The notes beneath the pieces were generated by a model. The model worked only from the letters and a program-made list of their open reading frames with translations. It made no database searches and was not told the DNA's origin. Source: WLMZ01 sp039920665 (lineage in GTDB: Bacteria > Actinomycetota > Acidimicrobiia > Acidimicrobiales > Ilumatobacteraceae). Taken from it: DNA of 64,000 nt. The stretch spans positions 1 to 64,000 of the forward strand of contig JBDSDH010000042.1 of the NCBI GenBank assembly GCA_039920665.1. The letters are read 5' to 3'. A program made the position numbers and the translations under genes. Numbering within the stretch: the stretch's first letter is position 1; every line of letters starts with the position of its first letter. Shown here piece after piece: positions 23,586 to 32,240 of the stretch.

Positions 23586-25373
23586 ATGTTCGTCGCTCCC
23601 ACCGCACCTCGTTCCCGCCGTTTCGCTTTGGCCACGGCTGTGGTCATCGGCCTCTCGGCCTGTGGCTCATCGGCCGCAGTCACGTCACCGTCCACCGCCG
23701 GCACCACCGCCACGACCGGCAGCGCAGCACTCACCCCATCGGTGATCAAGTTCTCCGGCGCTGGCGCGGTCACCAACGCCGGGAGAGATTCGGCCGATAC
23801 GGCGGTCTCGTCGGAATCATCGAAGATGATGGCGGCCGCGTTCTACAAGTTCGTGTACGGCGGCGATGCGATCGACCTCACCACGCCCGCAGCGTCGTGG
23901 TCGTTCGAGCCTGGAGCGACGCCGAGCCCTGATCAAATCCTCCAGATTGCGAAGGCCCTCGGAATCGAGGGCGACGTCCGCGAACTGTCGCAGGACATGG
24001 GCGGAGGCTGGGCGGTCGGGTCCGACGACTACTCGAAGCCGTCGCTCAACGTCGGCGCCGATGCAACGCTCGGCTGGTGGTACAACGCCGGCTATGACGA
24101 CACCGTGGTCGCGCCGGTCTGTGTCGGAGTCGAGACCGCCGGTGACGACGCAGCCGCAACAACGGCGTCGGATTCAGTGTCCATTGACACCTCCAAAGCA
24201 CCGGTCGAGGATCCCACCGGCACCGGGATCCAGTCGGTCGACACGATCGACCCGACGGTCGATGTTGCCCCGGTCACTTGTGACCAGGCGCCGCCGGTCA
24301 ACGTGCCCACCACCGCCGAGGCCGAGGCCAAAGCGACCGACTTGCTGACGGCATTCGGGTTGGACTCCACCTCCTACGAATTCGAGACCCACGCCGACGA
24401 GTGGGGCGCAAGCGTCACGGCCTACCTGGTCCTCGACGGCTTGCGCACACCGATGTCGAACAGCTTCGGGTTCGGCGAGAACGGCGCGCTCACCTGGGCC
24501 GGCGGTTACCTGGCCACACCGATGCGCAGCGCCGACTATCCGCGAGTCGGCGTCGAGGCTGCGGTTGATCGACTCAACGAGCAGAACAACGGCTGGGGCT
24601 ACGGCGGGTGGAGCGCAGACGGTGTCTCGCCAACCGTTCGCGCCGAGTCCGACACGGTCGAGCCCGCTCCGGAGCCCGTCACCGATGCCACGGTCGCGGT
24701 CGAAGACACCTCGGTCACCGAGGTCGATGTCGAACCAGCCAGCGAGCCCACGATCGCGATCGACAAGGACGTCGAGGCCGGTCCGGTCGAGACGATCACG
24801 CCACCGGAGTTCGGCGCCGAGACTTCGCCGGCAGTCGACGCGCCGTCGATCCAGGAGCCCGAGCCGATCGATCCGATCGAGATCGAGCCGACGACGGTCA
24901 CCCTCGCCGATCCGCAGCCATCGTTGGAGATGCTGTGGGCGTCGGACGGCACCGTCTGGCTGCTGCCGGGCTACCGCTTCGACGGCGGGGAGTACGGCAT
25001 GTTCTCGGTGATCGCAATCGAGGATCAGTACATCGACATCGACGAAACGCCGATCGAAACGCCGATCGACGTGCCGGTCGAAACCGTTGTCGCTCCCCCG
25101 GTGGAGCCGGCCAATCCCGGCGTTGCAACCGATTGCCCGGCCTTGTCCGTGCCGACCGGCAACACGGCCAGCCCGATCGAGAACGAGGACGGGGCCGAAT
25201 GGATCGGGCTGTGCACCGACGATGCGGTTTCGGTCGCCGAGGGAATGGGCTACACCCTGCGGGTCGTGCGCCTCGATGGCGCTGATCTACCGGCGACGAT
25301 GGACTACATCCCGACTCGATTCAACGTCGCCGTCGATCAGGGCATCGTCACCGCGATCATCTCGATCGGCTGA
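23586..25373 (+). CDS. Large acidic lipoprotein of unknown function
   Basis: A 595-residue predicted lipoprotein: signal peptide FALATAVVIGLSAC with lipobox LSAC (Cys about 26), a Thr/Ser-rich linker, a globular domain of about 300 residues rich in Trp and Gly (GGWAVGSDDYSKPSLNVG, ATLGWWYNAGYDD), a low-complexity Pro/Glu/Val/Thr region around 370-460, a short beta domain, another ETPIETPID repeat, and a C-terminal domain of about 80 residues (CPALSVPTG ... AVSVAEGMGYTLRVVRLDG ... RFNVAVDQGIVTAIISIG) that resembles I78-type peptidase-inhibitor folds. The first part resembles actinobacterial uncharacterised lipoproteins; the role is unknown. Confidence 0.8.
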   Translation: MFVAPTAPRSRRFALATAVVIGLSACGSSAAVTSPSTAGTTATTGSAALTPSVIKFSGAGAVTNAGRDSADTAVSSESSKMMAAAFYKFVYGGDAIDLTTPAASWSFEPGATPSPDQILQIAKALGIEGDVRELSQDMGGGWAVGSDDYSKPSLNVGADATLGWWYNAGYDDTVVAPVCVGVETAGDDAAATTASDSVSIDTSKAPVEDPTGTGIQSVDTIDPTVDVAPVTCDQAPPVNVPTTAEAEAKATDLLTAFGLDSTSYEFETHADEWGASVTAYLVLDGLRTPMSNSFGFGENGALTWAGGYLATPMRSADYPRVGVEAAVDRLNEQNNGWGYGGWSADGVSPTVRAESDTVEPAPEPVTDATVAVEDTSVTEVDVEPASEPTIAIDKDVEAGPVETITPPEFGAETSPAVDAPSIQEPEPIDPIEIEPTTVTLADPQPSLEMLWASDGTVWLLPGYRFDGGEYGMFSVIAIEDQYIDIDETPIETPIDVPVETVVAPPVEPANPGVATDCPALSVPTGNTASPIENEDGAEWIGLCTDDAVSVAEGMGYTLRVVRLDGADLPATMDYIPTRFNVAVDQGIVTAIISIG

Positions 25374-25386
25374 GGCCGCCACGCCA

Positions 25387-27516
25387 TCAGAGTGGGCTGA
25401 GGACCAGCGGTTTCTTCTCGGTCCAGGTCGACAGCGTCTGGGTCAGAGCGACCCGGTCGCGTTCGCCTGGTTGCACGACGACAGTCGACCCTGCGCCACC
25501 GATCGAGATCCGGTTGTCGCCGGTGGACGATTCTGGGGCGACGGTGACGCCGAGCGTCCGCAACTGCTTGGCAGCTCGGCCCTTTGCTCCTCCATCGGCG
25601 ACCAGCGGCACATCGGCGTGCAGTGCAATGCGAGCAGCGAGTTCCATCGCCGCGAGATCGGCATTCGACCCGCCGGTGGGGGCGACAACGGCGTCGATGC
25701 CCTCGATGGGTCCTGACGGGATCAGCACATCCGATCCGGTGTGGCGGATTGCTGCCGACATCGCCGCATCAGCGGGGTCGAGCACGACCGCGCCCGGGGC
25801 GAGCCGAGCGACCTCGGCCACGGTGTCGGCGTCGCGGTCGTTGGACGCCCGGGACACCACCGACACCGTCAGCCCAGCGGCCTCGATGGTCTCGCGCAAC
25901 GACTTCAACTCGCCGAGGTCGTCCGCGAATCCCGCGAGACCACCACTCGAATCGGTGAACCGCAACAGCGTGACCGACCCGGTCTTTCGACCGCCGCCAT
26001 ATGCAGCAGCAAGTTGCGCGAGCGCACCGGATGTGGCGGGATCGCGAACGAGGACGACGACTCGGTCGGTGGCCGAACTGCTCCGAGCCCGATCGGCTTC
26101 GGCGATGTCACGGTTGAGCCAGCGGTCGGGATAGACCAAGTTGAGCAGCGGTCCGGCCATCGTGGTGGTGACCACGGCCATGATGACCAACAGCGTGTAC
26201 ATCTTGTCGTCGATCACCCCCGCATCGCGGCCGATGGTGAGCACGACCAATTCGGTGAGACCTCGGGTGTTCATCAGTGCGCCGACGGCGAGCGACTGAC
26301 GTTTCGGCACTCCCACCACCCGTGCAGCGAACGCGCCACCCGCGAACTTGCCGAAACAGGCGACGGCGATGATCAGCAGAGCCGGCACGATGTCATCGGT
26401 CGTGAGTCCCTGCAGGTTCACACCTTGACCGGCGATCACGAAGAAGACCGGCAGCAGGAGTTGGATGCTGACACCTTCGATCCGGCCGGCGATCGCATGG
26501 AACAGGCCTGGCGCGTTCAAACGCGGCACGGCGACGCCGAACAGGAAGCCGCCGATCAGTTCGTGCACACCGATCCGGCTTGTGACGTATGACGATGCCA
26601 TCAAGCCGACGAACAGGATCGTCATCTGCTCTGCAGCGAGCTTGTTGCCGTTCTGCCGGTACGGCCGCAGGACGAATCGTTCGAGTAGCGGCCTGACGAC
26701 GATGAACAAGATCGCGACATACACCGCGAGTTCGCCGAGGATCACGAAGATCTGGCTCGCGCTGCCCTCACCTGCCAGCGCGGTCGCGAGCGCGAGCAGG
26801 GTGAACGCCATGATGTCGTCGATGGCTGCGCAGGCCACCATCAACAGCCCGAGCGGTATTCGGAACATGTTGCGCTCGGTGAGTATTCGGGCCAACACCG
26901 GGAATGCGGTGACACACATCGACACGGCGATGAAGATTGCGAATGGAACGAAGTCGGAGTTCTTGCCGACGAGCGCCTTTGGCGGCTCCTTGTCGGCGGA
27001 CGTCGCCTTCGTGATCTCGTCGTTGCGGACCTCGATCTTGTCGGCGACCTCGGGTGTCACGGTGCCGCATGGCGTGACCTGAACACCGATCTGTTGCTCG
27101 ACCGCGACACAACTGTGATCGTCGTGCAGGTACGTACCGAGCACCATGAAACCGAGCACGAACGGGACCGCGATGGACGTCAGCGAGATCGCAGCAGCCT
27201 TCTTGCCCGACTGACGGACGACATCGAGATCGACTTCCATCCCGACGATGAACATGAACAGCACCAGGCCGAGCGTCGCGACGAGTTTGAAGAACGGCAG
27301 GTCAATACTGCTGAAGAGGTACTCGCGAGCCTCCGGCCAGACGACGCCGAGCAAGCTCGGGCCGAGCGCGATGCCGACCAGAATTTCGCCGATCACGACC
27401 GGCTGACCGAGTTTGCGGAACAGGATTCCGACCAGTCGTCCCAGGCCGAGGACCACGATCAGGCACAGCGCGAGCGCGAGATAGCGGTCCTCGGAGAAGT
27501 TCGACGCGACGATCAC
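25387..27516 (-). CDS. CPA2-family cation:proton antiporter with C-terminal USP-like domain
   Basis: Membrane transporter (Kef/NapA type) of about 709 residues. An N-terminal bundle of roughly 12-13 helices includes LGQPVVIGEILVGIALGP, the paired-acid region ACAAIDDIMAFTLLA (the Asp-Asp ion site) and LMNTRGLTELVVLTIG. Between helices there is a hydrophilic insertion of about 55 residues (from HDDHSC to GKNSDF) with two cysteines. Residues about 480-709 form a soluble nucleotide-binding-like domain with two universal-stress-type halves. GTG at 27516 has AGGGG 8 bases upstream; ATG at 27564 is the alternative. Ion specificity (Na or K) is not decidable here. Confidence 0.86.
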   Translation of the reverse strand: MIVASNFSEDRYLALALCLIVVLGLGRLVGILFRKLGQPVVIGEILVGIALGPSLLGVVWPEAREYLFSSIDLPFFKLVATLGLVLFMFIVGMEVDLDVVRQSGKKAAAISLTSIAVPFVLGFMVLGTYLHDDHSCVAVEQQIGVQVTPCGTVTPEVADKIEVRNDEITKATSADKEPPKALVGKNSDFVPFAIFIAVSMCVTAFPVLARILTERNMFRIPLGLLMVACAAIDDIMAFTLLALATALAGEGSASQIFVILGELAVYVAILFIVVRPLLERFVLRPYRQNGNKLAAEQMTILFVGLMASSYVTSRIGVHELIGGFLFGVAVPRLNAPGLFHAIAGRIEGVSIQLLLPVFFVIAGQGVNLQGLTTDDIVPALLIIAVACFGKFAGGAFAARVVGVPKRQSLAVGALMNTRGLTELVVLTIGRDAGVIDDKMYTLLVIMAVVTTTMAGPLLNLVYPDRWLNRDIAEADRARSSSATDRVVVLVRDPATSGALAQLAAAYGGGRKTGSVTLLRFTDSSGGLAGFADDLGELKSLRETIEAAGLTVSVVSRASNDRDADTVAEVARLAPGAVVLDPADAAMSAAIRHTGSDVLIPSGPIEGIDAVVAPTGGSNADLAAMELAARIALHADVPLVADGGAKGRAAKQLRTLGVTVAPESSTGDNRISIGGAGSTVVVQPGERDRVALTQTLSTWTEKKPLVLSPL

Positions 27517-27659
27517 GATGGTGCCCCTGACATGCGGTTCGAACGATTGACGACGCACGACCATAGCGCACGAGGTCTGGATTCATCTCGGCCCCGATGG
27601 TGACCGGATGCCGCTGTGACGCAGGCGTTACCCGAGCGGACGATCAGCCTCGACTCGGG

Positions 27660-28664
27660 TCAGCGGCGGGCACCCATGAACATGCCCTTGAGTGCCTCGT
27701 AGTGTTCGATGCAGTGGCCGGCTCCGAGTACGACGGCTTCGAGCGGCATCTGCGACATCCGCACAGGCACATGACACTCACGTTCGATCCGCTGAGCCAG
27801 GCCGCGCAACAATCCGCCGCCACCGACGAGATACATACCACGCACGAGAAAGTCCTGGGCCAGTTCCGGTGGCGCCTTGGCGAGGCAGCGCACGACCGAC
27901 GCGACGATGCTGGAGACGACATCGTCGATCGCGAAGCGGATCTCCTCCGGCGCCAGCAAGACAGTCTTGGGCAACCCGCTCATCAGATCGCGACCGCGCA
28001 CCTCGGCTTCGTTCTCATCGCCGATCGGGTCAGCAGAGCCGATCGCAACCTTGATTTCCTCAGCCGTGCGTTCGCCGATCGCAATGCCGTGTTCACGGCG
28101 GACGTAGTTCTGGATCGCAGCGTCGATGTCGAAGCTGCCGACACGAACCGCTTCGAGTGCAACGACACCGCCGAGGCTGATCACCGCTGTCTCGCTGGTG
28201 CCGCCGCCGATGTCGATGACCATGTTGCCAACCGGCTCGTCGATCGGCAGATCGGCACCGATGGCAGCGGCCATCGGCTGCTCGATCAACTGCGCATCGG
28301 CGGCACCTGCCCGACGGGCAGCGTCGGTGACCGCCCGACGCTCGACCTCAGTGATCGCCGACGGCACGCAGATGACGACCTTGGGTCGGGTGAAGCGGCT
28401 GACGCCGACCCGCTGCAGCAGCAGCCGGATCATCCGCTCGGTGATCTCGAAGTCGGTGATCGCTCCGCCGCGTAGTGGACGGACGGCGACGATGTACCCG
28501 GGCGTTCGCCCGATCATCTGCCACGCCTCACGACCAGTCGCCAAGACCTCGCCCGTCTGCCGGTTGAGGGCGATGACCGAGGGTTCGTTGAGGACGATGC
28601 CTCGGCCCTTCATGTAGACGAGCGTGTTCGCCGTTCCGAGATCGATCGCGAGGTCGCGTGCCAC
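27660..28664 (-). CDS. mreB: Rod shape-determining protein MreB
   Basis: Bacterial actin homologue that polymerises under the membrane and organises cell-wall synthesis. The 334-residue protein has all actin-fold nucleotide loops: IDLGTANTLVYMKGRGIV (phosphate 1), VIDIGGGTSETAVISLGG (phosphate 2), and LVGGGGLLRGLAQRI (adenosine loop). GTG start at 28664 with AGGAA upstream. MreC, MreD, RodA and PBP2 genes are absent from the window, so this mreB is alone or has been separated from its usual cluster; it could be a paralogue. It is followed on the same strand by the antiporter gene after 143 bases. Confidence 0.95.
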   Translation of the reverse strand: MARDLAIDLGTANTLVYMKGRGIVLNEPSVIALNRQTGEVLATGREAWQMIGRTPGYIVAVRPLRGGAITDFEITERMIRLLLQRVGVSRFTRPKVVICVPSAITEVERRAVTDAARRAGAADAQLIEQPMAAAIGADLPIDEPVGNMVIDIGGGTSETAVISLGGVVALEAVRVGSFDIDAAIQNYVRREHGIAIGERTAEEIKVAIGSADPIGDENEAEVRGRDLMSGLPKTVLLAPEEIRFAIDDVVSSIVASVVRCLAKAPPELAQDFLVRGMYLVGGGGLLRGLAQRIERECHVPVRMSQMPLEAVVLGAGHCIEHYEALKGMFMGARR

Positions 28665-28673
28665 GGTTGGTTC

Positions 28674-28868
28674 CTATTTCCCTTTGCCCGAATCGCGTGC
28701 GTTCTGCACCCGATCGATCACTTCGCGACGCGCCTCAGGAGAGAGCGCATCGATGTGCCGTCGAAACGATGCCACACCATCGACGGGTCGACGGCGACCA
28801 CTGATCCGAATCGCGACCAACGCAGCCAACAACAACAGAGCGACGATCACGATGATGAAGGTGGTCAT
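28674..28868 (-). CDS. Small single-pass membrane protein
   Basis: A 64-residue protein with one N-terminal membrane helix (TTFIIVIVALLLLAALVAIRI) and a basic tail that is predicted helical (RRHIDALSPEARREVIDRV). It is encoded between moaE, whose stop overlaps its ATG at 28868 as ATGA, and mreB, which starts 9 bases after its stop. The three genes therefore probably form one transcript. A topology with the charged tail in the cytoplasm next to MreB is possible but is only inference; I recognise no family. Confidence 0.7.
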   Translation of the reverse strand: MTTFIIVIVALLLLAALVAIRISGRRRPVDGVASFRRHIDALSPEARREVIDRVQNARDSGKGK

Positions 28869-29392
28869 CGAGCGTCCGCTCCGATCGGCGAAGCCTGAAC
28901 ACTGCTCGGCGCACGCGGGACATCGGCCGCGTCTGTGACGACGTGGGCGCCGGTTCCCCAATCGGAGCCACCGTCCCACACTTCGTGTTTCCAGATCGGA
29001 ACGCTCGCCTTGAGCGCATCGATGCCATAGCGACCGGCTTCGAACGCCTCGGCTCGATGGGGCGACGACACGACGACGACAACCGTGCTCTCGCCGATCT
29101 CGATCCGACCAGTGCGGTGCAACATGGCAACGGCACCGGTGGACGGCCAGCGGGTTCGGATCTCGTTGACGATGTCGGACATCTTGGCCACGGCCTGTTC
29201 GTCGTACGCCTCATAGGTCAGGTACTGGACGCCGTCGCGACCCTCGGCGTGATCGCGAACCGTGCCGGAGAAGAGCACCACCGCACCACAGCCGGGTCGA
29301 ACAGCCCACTCGTATGCTGCCGCAACCGGAAGCTCGCCCGCGGCGATACCCAGCCACATGTCGCTGTCCGGTGGTGCAAGCATCGTGCGCAT
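28865..29392 (-). CDS. moaE: Molybdopterin synthase catalytic subunit
   Basis: Catalyses sulfur transfer from MoaD thiocarboxylate to precursor Z in molybdenum cofactor synthesis. About 175 residues. Family elements: GAVVLFSGTVRDHAEGRDG near residue 40-58, LTYEAYDEQAVAKM, AMLHRTGRIEIGESTVVVV, SSPHRAEAFEAGRYGIDALK and VPIWKHEVWDGGSDW, carrying the two conserved lysines. Starts at 29392, 29383 or the GTG at 29407 are all possible. No moaD or other moa genes are adjacent. The C-terminal 25 residues extend beyond the usual end. Confidence 0.92.
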   Translation of the reverse strand: MRTMLAPPDSDMWLGIAAGELPVAAAYEWAVRPGCGAVVLFSGTVRDHAEGRDGVQYLTYEAYDEQAVAKMSDIVNEIRTRWPSTGAVAMLHRTGRIEIGESTVVVVVSSPHRAEAFEAGRYGIDALKASVPIWKHEVWDGGSDWGTGAHVVTDAADVPRAPSSVQASPIGADAR

Positions 29393-29446
29393 CGTAGCCG
29401 TGACCACCCGAATACGCCCACGACGGCGGCTCGCGCGGATACCACG

Positions 29447-30934
29447 ATGCGAAGGCGTCGATCAGGATGGACGCCGATTCGAATCGTTTCGGCCCGGCCG
29501 CGACCTCCACGCAGCGCTACGGATGACTACCATCTCCCACTCGTGGAGCAGGGTGACTGGCAGAACGACGCGGACTACCCGCATGCTCCCCTGCCGGCGC
29601 ACGAACGCACCTGGCGACACCCATCCGAGGTCGGCTCTGCCGACTGGGTGCAGTCCGAGCCGCCCCTGGTGGTAGGACGTGGCTTATCGGTCGCGACCGG
29701 CACTGTCGGGGCCGTGCTCGCCATTGGACTGCTCTGGCTGATCGTGCCGCACCCTGGCCGAGGGTCGGACGTGGCCCTCGAATCCAGCACCACGTCGGTG
29801 CGCACGGTTGCAATCGCCACGACCGCGTCCGCTGACACCGAGCCGATCACCGTCATCGATAGCCAGCCGTCGACTCGCGGCTCGGCGTTGAACCAGCCAT
29901 TTGCCGCGACTGACTCGACCAATCCGGTCATCATCCCGACCACCACCTCCGCATTGACGACCACACCGATGCCGACCATGGTGCTCGATGTCGATACGTC
30001 GGCGACGGAATCGATCCCGGCGATCGCCGTGGCGTTGATGCCCGGCCACTACGTCGTCACCACCGCGGCCGCCGTCCGCGGCCGTGAGGGCCTGGCGGTG
30101 TTGTTGCCGTCCGGCGTGACCGTCGTGGGCGCTGTGGTTTCGGTCGATGTCGCCCACGGCACGGCGGTGCTGTCGGTGGGCACGGACATCGACGACGCAA
30201 TGATCGAGCCGAGCGATGCCGACATCGAATCGAGCACGTTCGTCGTGATGACCCCGCAGCCAACCACCGCCAGGATCTGGGTCGACCAGGACGGCACCCA
30301 GGTCGGCTACGAACGCGACGCCGCAACCCGCGCTGGCGAGGGCTCGGTCGTGCTCGACGACAGCGGCCGACTCGTCGGCCTGTGTACCAAGTCGACCAAC
30401 GGCACCCGGTTGGTCACGGTCGCCGACCTGCTCGATGCGCTGGTGTCGGCATTCTCGATGGACACGCCGGCTTGGCTCGGCGTGGATTACGACGTCGACA
30501 GTGCCGGCAACGTGGTGGTCACCCGGGTCCTCTCCGACGGTCCCGGTCGGGCTGCCGGCATCCGCATCGGCGATGCGATCTCGGCGGTCGACGGAGTGCC
30601 GATCAGCGACCTCGAAACGCTGCGAGCGGCGCTCAATCGCCACGTCGCCGGCGACACGGTCATGCTCACGATCACCCCGGCTGCGAGTCAGCAGACTTCC
30701 ACCACGTCGGCATCGAGCGATACGACGGTCGTGACACCCACCACCGTGGCGGCGTCGACTACATCGGAAGCGAATGGCACCGCCACGACCAGTAACACGA
30801 CCAGTAACACGACCAGTAACACGAGCAGCGCCGCGACGACGACCAGCGTGACGGCGACGAGTGCGAGGACGACCGCGGCAGCGCCGTTGGTCGACGTCGC
30901 GGTCGTGCTCGCTCCCCCGCCCGGTACGTCCTGA
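29447..30934 (+). CDS. Trypsin-like/PDZ membrane protein lacking a visible catalytic triad
   Basis: About 495 residues. A cytoplasmic N-terminus carries the RTWRHPSEVG element common in actinobacterial HtrA-like proteins, followed by one membrane helix (GTVGAVLAIGLLWLIV, about 85-100), a Ser/Thr linker, a chymotrypsin-like domain (about 190-330) and a PDZ domain (PAWLGVDYD ... DGPGRAAGIRIGDAISAVDG, about 345-415), then a Thr/Ser/Asn tail. In the protease domain the usual His position reads VTTAAAV, the Asp position HGTAVLSV, and the GNSGGP segment AGEGSVVLDDSG, so none of the triad is seen. It may be a binding or scaffold protein. Start ATG at 29447 is uncertain. Confidence 0.72.
   Translation: MRRRRSGWTPIRIVSARPRPPRSATDDYHLPLVEQGDWQNDADYPHAPLPAHERTWRHPSEVGSADWVQSEPPLVVGRGLSVATGTVGAVLAIGLLWLIVPHPGRGSDVALESSTTSVRTVAIATTASADTEPITVIDSQPSTRGSALNQPFAATDSTNPVIIPTTTSALTTTPMPTMVLDVDTSATESIPAIAVALMPGHYVVTTAAAVRGREGLAVLLPSGVTVVGAVVSVDVAHGTAVLSVGTDIDDAMIEPSDADIESSTFVVMTPQPTTARIWVDQDGTQVGYERDAATRAGEGSVVLDDSGRLVGLCTKSTNGTRLVTVADLLDALVSAFSMDTPAWLGVDYDVDSAGNVVVTRVLSDGPGRAAGIRIGDAISAVDGVPISDLETLRAALNRHVAGDTVMLTITPAASQQTSTTSASSDTTVVTPTTVAASTTSEANGTATTSNTTSNTTSNTSSAATTTSVTATSARTTAAAPLVDVAVVLAPPPGTS
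30785..30820 (+). repeat. Three tandem 12-base repeats in coding sequence
   Basis: Unit acgaccagtaac repeated three times without change, encoding TTSN-type repeats in the Thr/Ser/Asn-rich tail of the PDZ protein. Copy number may vary between strains. Confidence 0.85.
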
Positions 30935-31002
30935 TCACGAGGGGATCATCAGGGGACCTCGACTCCAGGCGAATGTGTGCGGACGAATGTGGGCGACGAG
31001 CG

Positions 31003-32076
31003 TCAGGCGTGCCGGCGGCGGCGGCTGCGACGCACGAGGCTGACGACCAGGGCCACCAGCCCTGCGGCTGTCGCGATCATTCCGCCGAGAGCGAGTTCCT
31101 GTTTGCGCTTCGGTGTGATCATCGTCCACCACTTCGCCTCGGTGCCCTCGACATAGGCCTGCTCGTTGGTGACCAACGGCCGCCAGCCCTGTTGCTTGAG
31201 CCGATCGTTGGCCACCAGCCACGGCGAATGGGTGTAGCTGCGCAGTCCGGGCGGAATCGGTCCGCGCTGGAACTGCCAGCGAATCCGCGTCACGACTTCG
31301 GCGACACGAGCGGGCAGCTTGACCTTTGGTGCCGAGCCGGCGAGCGCGCGCACCCGATCAGATGCGACCCAACCGTCAGGAGCCACGTTGAACACACCGT
31401 CGAGACGGCGTTCTGTGGCGATCAACACTGCCGCGGCGAGATCGTCGAGGTGCACGAACTGGGCGCCGGGATCGTCCTCCCCCGATCGTTGGCCGAGTCC
31501 CGCAGCGAGCGCCCGGGCCAAGCTCGATGTGCCGTCAGCCGCCATCGAGATCACCGGTCGCAGGACGGTCGCCGTGCGGCCCGGCGCGCTCGTTCGCCAG
31601 TCATCGACCATCTGCTCGACCGATGCCAACTGGCGGGCGAACACGAAGTCGAGGTCGGGTCGCAGCGCAGCGTCCTCGGTGAGCGGCACCGGATTGTTGG
31701 CCCACGCTCCGTAGACCATCGCCGACGACAGCAGCACGATGTGGCGCACATCGCGCGCCCGAGCAGCTTCGAGCAGCGATGCCGCTCCTTTGGTGACGCT
31801 CTCGCGGCGACGAGCGCGGGTGTCGTGGTCACCGGCTGCCAGATGCACGGCGATGTCGATCCGCCCCGCGTCGAGCGGCGAGGCGACCTCGTCGCTGGTG
31901 GCCATCGCGACGGCGGCGGGAACGATGTCGAACTCGGGCCGGTTACCGAGCAGTGTCACCACCCGAACGCCGAGCCCGCTCTCGGTTCCGGTGACCAACA
32001 CAGTGGTGCGATGGTCGATGATCCCCGGCCCGCCGGGTATGACCGCAGGTTCTGATTCGACCGGTGCACTCGTCAC
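31003..32076 (-). CDS. NAD-dependent epimerase/dehydratase family protein with C-terminal membrane anchor
   Basis: An extended-SDR-like protein of 357 residues. GTG at 32076 is supported by TAACGT 7 bases upstream. The Rossmann motif VLVTGTESGLGVRVV (about 20-34) departs slightly from TGxxGxxG. IVLLSSAMVYG gives the Ser/Tyr region, but the usual YxxxK appears as FVFARQLAS, so the catalytic Tyr-Lys pair is not evident. Residues about 305-357 contain KRKQELALGGMIATAAGLVALVV, a C-terminal membrane helix, followed by a run of Arg. Membrane anchoring and the altered active site suggest a role other than sugar epimerisation. Confidence 0.78.
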   Translation of the reverse strand: MTSAPVESEPAVIPGGPGIIDHRTTVLVTGTESGLGVRVVTLLGNRPEFDIVPAAVAMATSDEVASPLDAGRIDIAVHLAAGDHDTRARRRESVTKGAASLLEAARARDVRHIVLLSSAMVYGAWANNPVPLTEDAALRPDLDFVFARQLASVEQMVDDWRTSAPGRTATVLRPVISMAADGTSSLARALAAGLGQRSGEDDPGAQFVHLDDLAAAVLIATERRLDGVFNVAPDGWVASDRVRALAGSAPKVKLPARVAEVVTRIRWQFQRGPIPPGLRSYTHSPWLVANDRLKQQGWRPLVTNEQAYVEGTEAKWWTMITPKRKQELALGGMIATAAGLVALVVSLVRRSRRRRHA

Positions 32077-32083
32077 CCGGCCG

Positions 32084-32089
32084 ACGTTA
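32084..32089 (-). promoter_or_regulatory. TAnnnT -10 box of membrane-anchored epimerase gene
   Basis: TAACGT on the minus strand ends 7 bases before the GTG at 32076. Confidence 0.45.
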
Positions 32090-32227
32090 ACCGGCCGACA
32101 CCGCCGGCCGCTGTCGTCATCCTCGCGGATCGCCTCCTCGCGGATCGTGCTCCATGCAGGTCGTCGTCCTCCTCGCGGTTGATGACGTTCCACCGCTGGT
32201 CGTCACGACAACCCGCAGGGTCAGCGT

Positions 32228-32233
32228 TAGCAT
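32228..32233 (+). promoter_or_regulatory. TAnnnT -10 box of zinc metalloprotease gene
   Basis: TAGCAT ends 7 bases before the ATG at 32241, consistent with a leaderless transcript. Confidence 0.45.
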
Positions 32234-32240
32234 TCGAGCC

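Noticed and set aside
27560..27660. Terminator between mreB and the antiporter gene
   Set aside because: Only a 6-base stem (acccgag/ctcgggt) with a 17-base loop and no T-run; too weak to call.
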